Positions 62,960 through 64,000 of a stretch of DNA of 64,000 nt are shown piece by piece. Both the position numbers and the translations under genes were made by a program. Within the stretch, counting starts at the first letter, position 1, and each line of letters begins with the position of its first letter. Under the pieces are notes generated by a model. The model was given only the letters and a program-made list of their open reading frames with translations. It did not search any database and was not told the DNA's origin. The stretch covers positions 6,442,904 through 6,506,903 of the forward strand of contig CM051029.1 of the NCBI GenBank assembly GCA_027627225.1, written 5' to 3'. This DNA is from Congeria kusceri (taxonomy: Eukaryota > Mollusca > Bivalvia > Myida > Dreissenidae).

Positions 62960-63830
62960 AGTATTTGCAGTATGAACACCATAGTTGCATTTTCAGTAGG
63001 ATACTGTTTTATTGATTTATATCGATTCCAGTTCGGAAACTAATAACTAATATTTTCATCGTAACGGATTAGTAATATATTTATGCATTAAGGTCAGGTT
63101 AAATTGTCCGAACTATACTGCTGTATGTTTTGTCCGAGATTAATGAGTCCAACTTTCTTCCTGGACAGTAAACATATCAGATTGCAAATTTAATGCAAAC
63201 GACTTGAAACATTTATGAAAAAAGGTCTTATGCATTATGAGTTGCAAACCTTGTGTTCGGTAATCACATCTACAGGTATAGTCTATTTAAATTCAGTTGA
63301 TAGTGTATACATGTACTCCATTTACTTGCAGACTGGGGACATTTTTATAAGCACACTGCAATCGCCTGTATTTGAATAGTCTGATTTACCCGTATTGATC
63401 CGTCCATGAGTATAACGATTGTTTTGGACAATGCTATCAGCAAATGTAACCCGAGAAATTGCAAACTTGATAATGCCATTGTTGCAAAATGTGTTATTTT
63501 TAAAATGCAGTAACATCATGCAGTTACATCATATATAATCAAAAACAGTACAACAATATGGGAAGAGGTCCTTTGCAATATCAATGTATAATAATAATAA
63601 TTTAATCTGAAATCTACAGATATTTACTATATCAGTACAATACTTATTTGTAATTAGTTTTGTACAGAAGGCATTATGTTTAACATAACCCCTGTAATAA
63701 GAGGCGCATCATGAATGTATATACATGTAGATGCTCCTACAGGTGCACTCTTGAGCGAGTATCTTTATTTTATACAAATATATATACAGATCCATATAAA
63801 CGATGTACTTTATATAGAAATACTATCAGT
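62960..63830. other. No recognisable gene
   Basis: AT-rich sequence. The frame at 63519-63322 (-) shows no domain. Confidence 0.4.
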
Positions 63831-63831
63831 A

Positions 63832-63970
63832 GCTGCAGAAGTAATAGTAGTAGAAGTAGTAGTAGTAGTAATGGTGGTGGTGGTGATGGTGGTGGTGGTG
63901 GTAGTAGTAGTAGTATAAGTAATAGTAGTCGAAGTAGTAGTGGTATAAGTAGTAGTAGTAATAGTAGTAC
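63832..63970. repeat. (GTA/GTG)n block
   Basis: AGTAGTAGT and GGTGGTGGT runs near the window end. Confidence 0.93.
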
Positions 63971-64000
63971 TATACCTAACACCACCCTCTCTACTACTCA

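Overview
The window looks like nuclear DNA of a metazoan, most likely a bivalve mollusc. It is AT-rich, with short phase-1 immunoglobulin (Ig) exons scattered between long introns, large trinucleotide microsatellites, tRNA-like short repeats and a dead non-LTR retrotransposon of a kind common in molluscs. No prokaryotic gene, rRNA or convincing tRNA gene was seen. The species call is inference.

The main content is a small cluster of Ig-superfamily receptor genes. Gene B (4062-19054, +) is the best preserved: signal peptide exon, nine Ig-like exons, one fibronectin type III exon, one transmembrane exon and three cytoplasmic exons. Its tail carries an ITIM-type motif (IQYEDL), a canonical ITAM (YETL, 7 residues, YATL) and a YVNM motif. 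Every exon from the signal peptide to the transmembrane segment is phase 1-1. Gene B has two lesions: a frameshift in the second Ig exon and a TGA in the sixth, the latter with loss of an Ig cysteine. Copy A (1-2528, +) is the 3' half of a tandem duplicate about 16.7 kb upstream. It has stops in the membrane segment and tail, and its signalling tyrosines are lost. Pseudogene D (8461-9668, -) is a one-Ig membrane protein lying inverted in the first intron of gene B. Relic C (about 47250-51989, +) is a V-like plus Ig plus stalk plus transmembrane gene, also broken. An orphan signal-peptide exon sits at 22407-22482.

The rest is mostly repeats. 24.4-27.1 kb holds (CTA)n and (AAT)n tracts. 27.6-28.96 kb is a 27-bp minisatellite of about 50 units. 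29.7-31 kb holds degenerate tandem repeats. 33.3-33.8 kb holds a (CAGA)n tract and a 65-bp repeat. 35.8-39.5 kb is a 5'-truncated minus-strand LINE. 45.3-47.15 kb is a cluster of dispersed repeats. 57.8-58.1 kb contains a perfect palindrome with 79-bp arms. 59.8-62.0 kb is a trinucleotide block that switches strand from CTA to GTA, and GTA tracts recur at 62.5 and 63.8 kb. The long open frames in these blocks, rich in Leu, Val, Thr or Ser, are artefacts of the repeats.

In function, gene B reads as a cell-surface receptor whose extracellular Ig/FN3 array would bind a ligand and whose tail could recruit SH2-domain proteins of both activating and inhibitory type. Whether it still makes protein depends on whether the two damaged exons are skipped.
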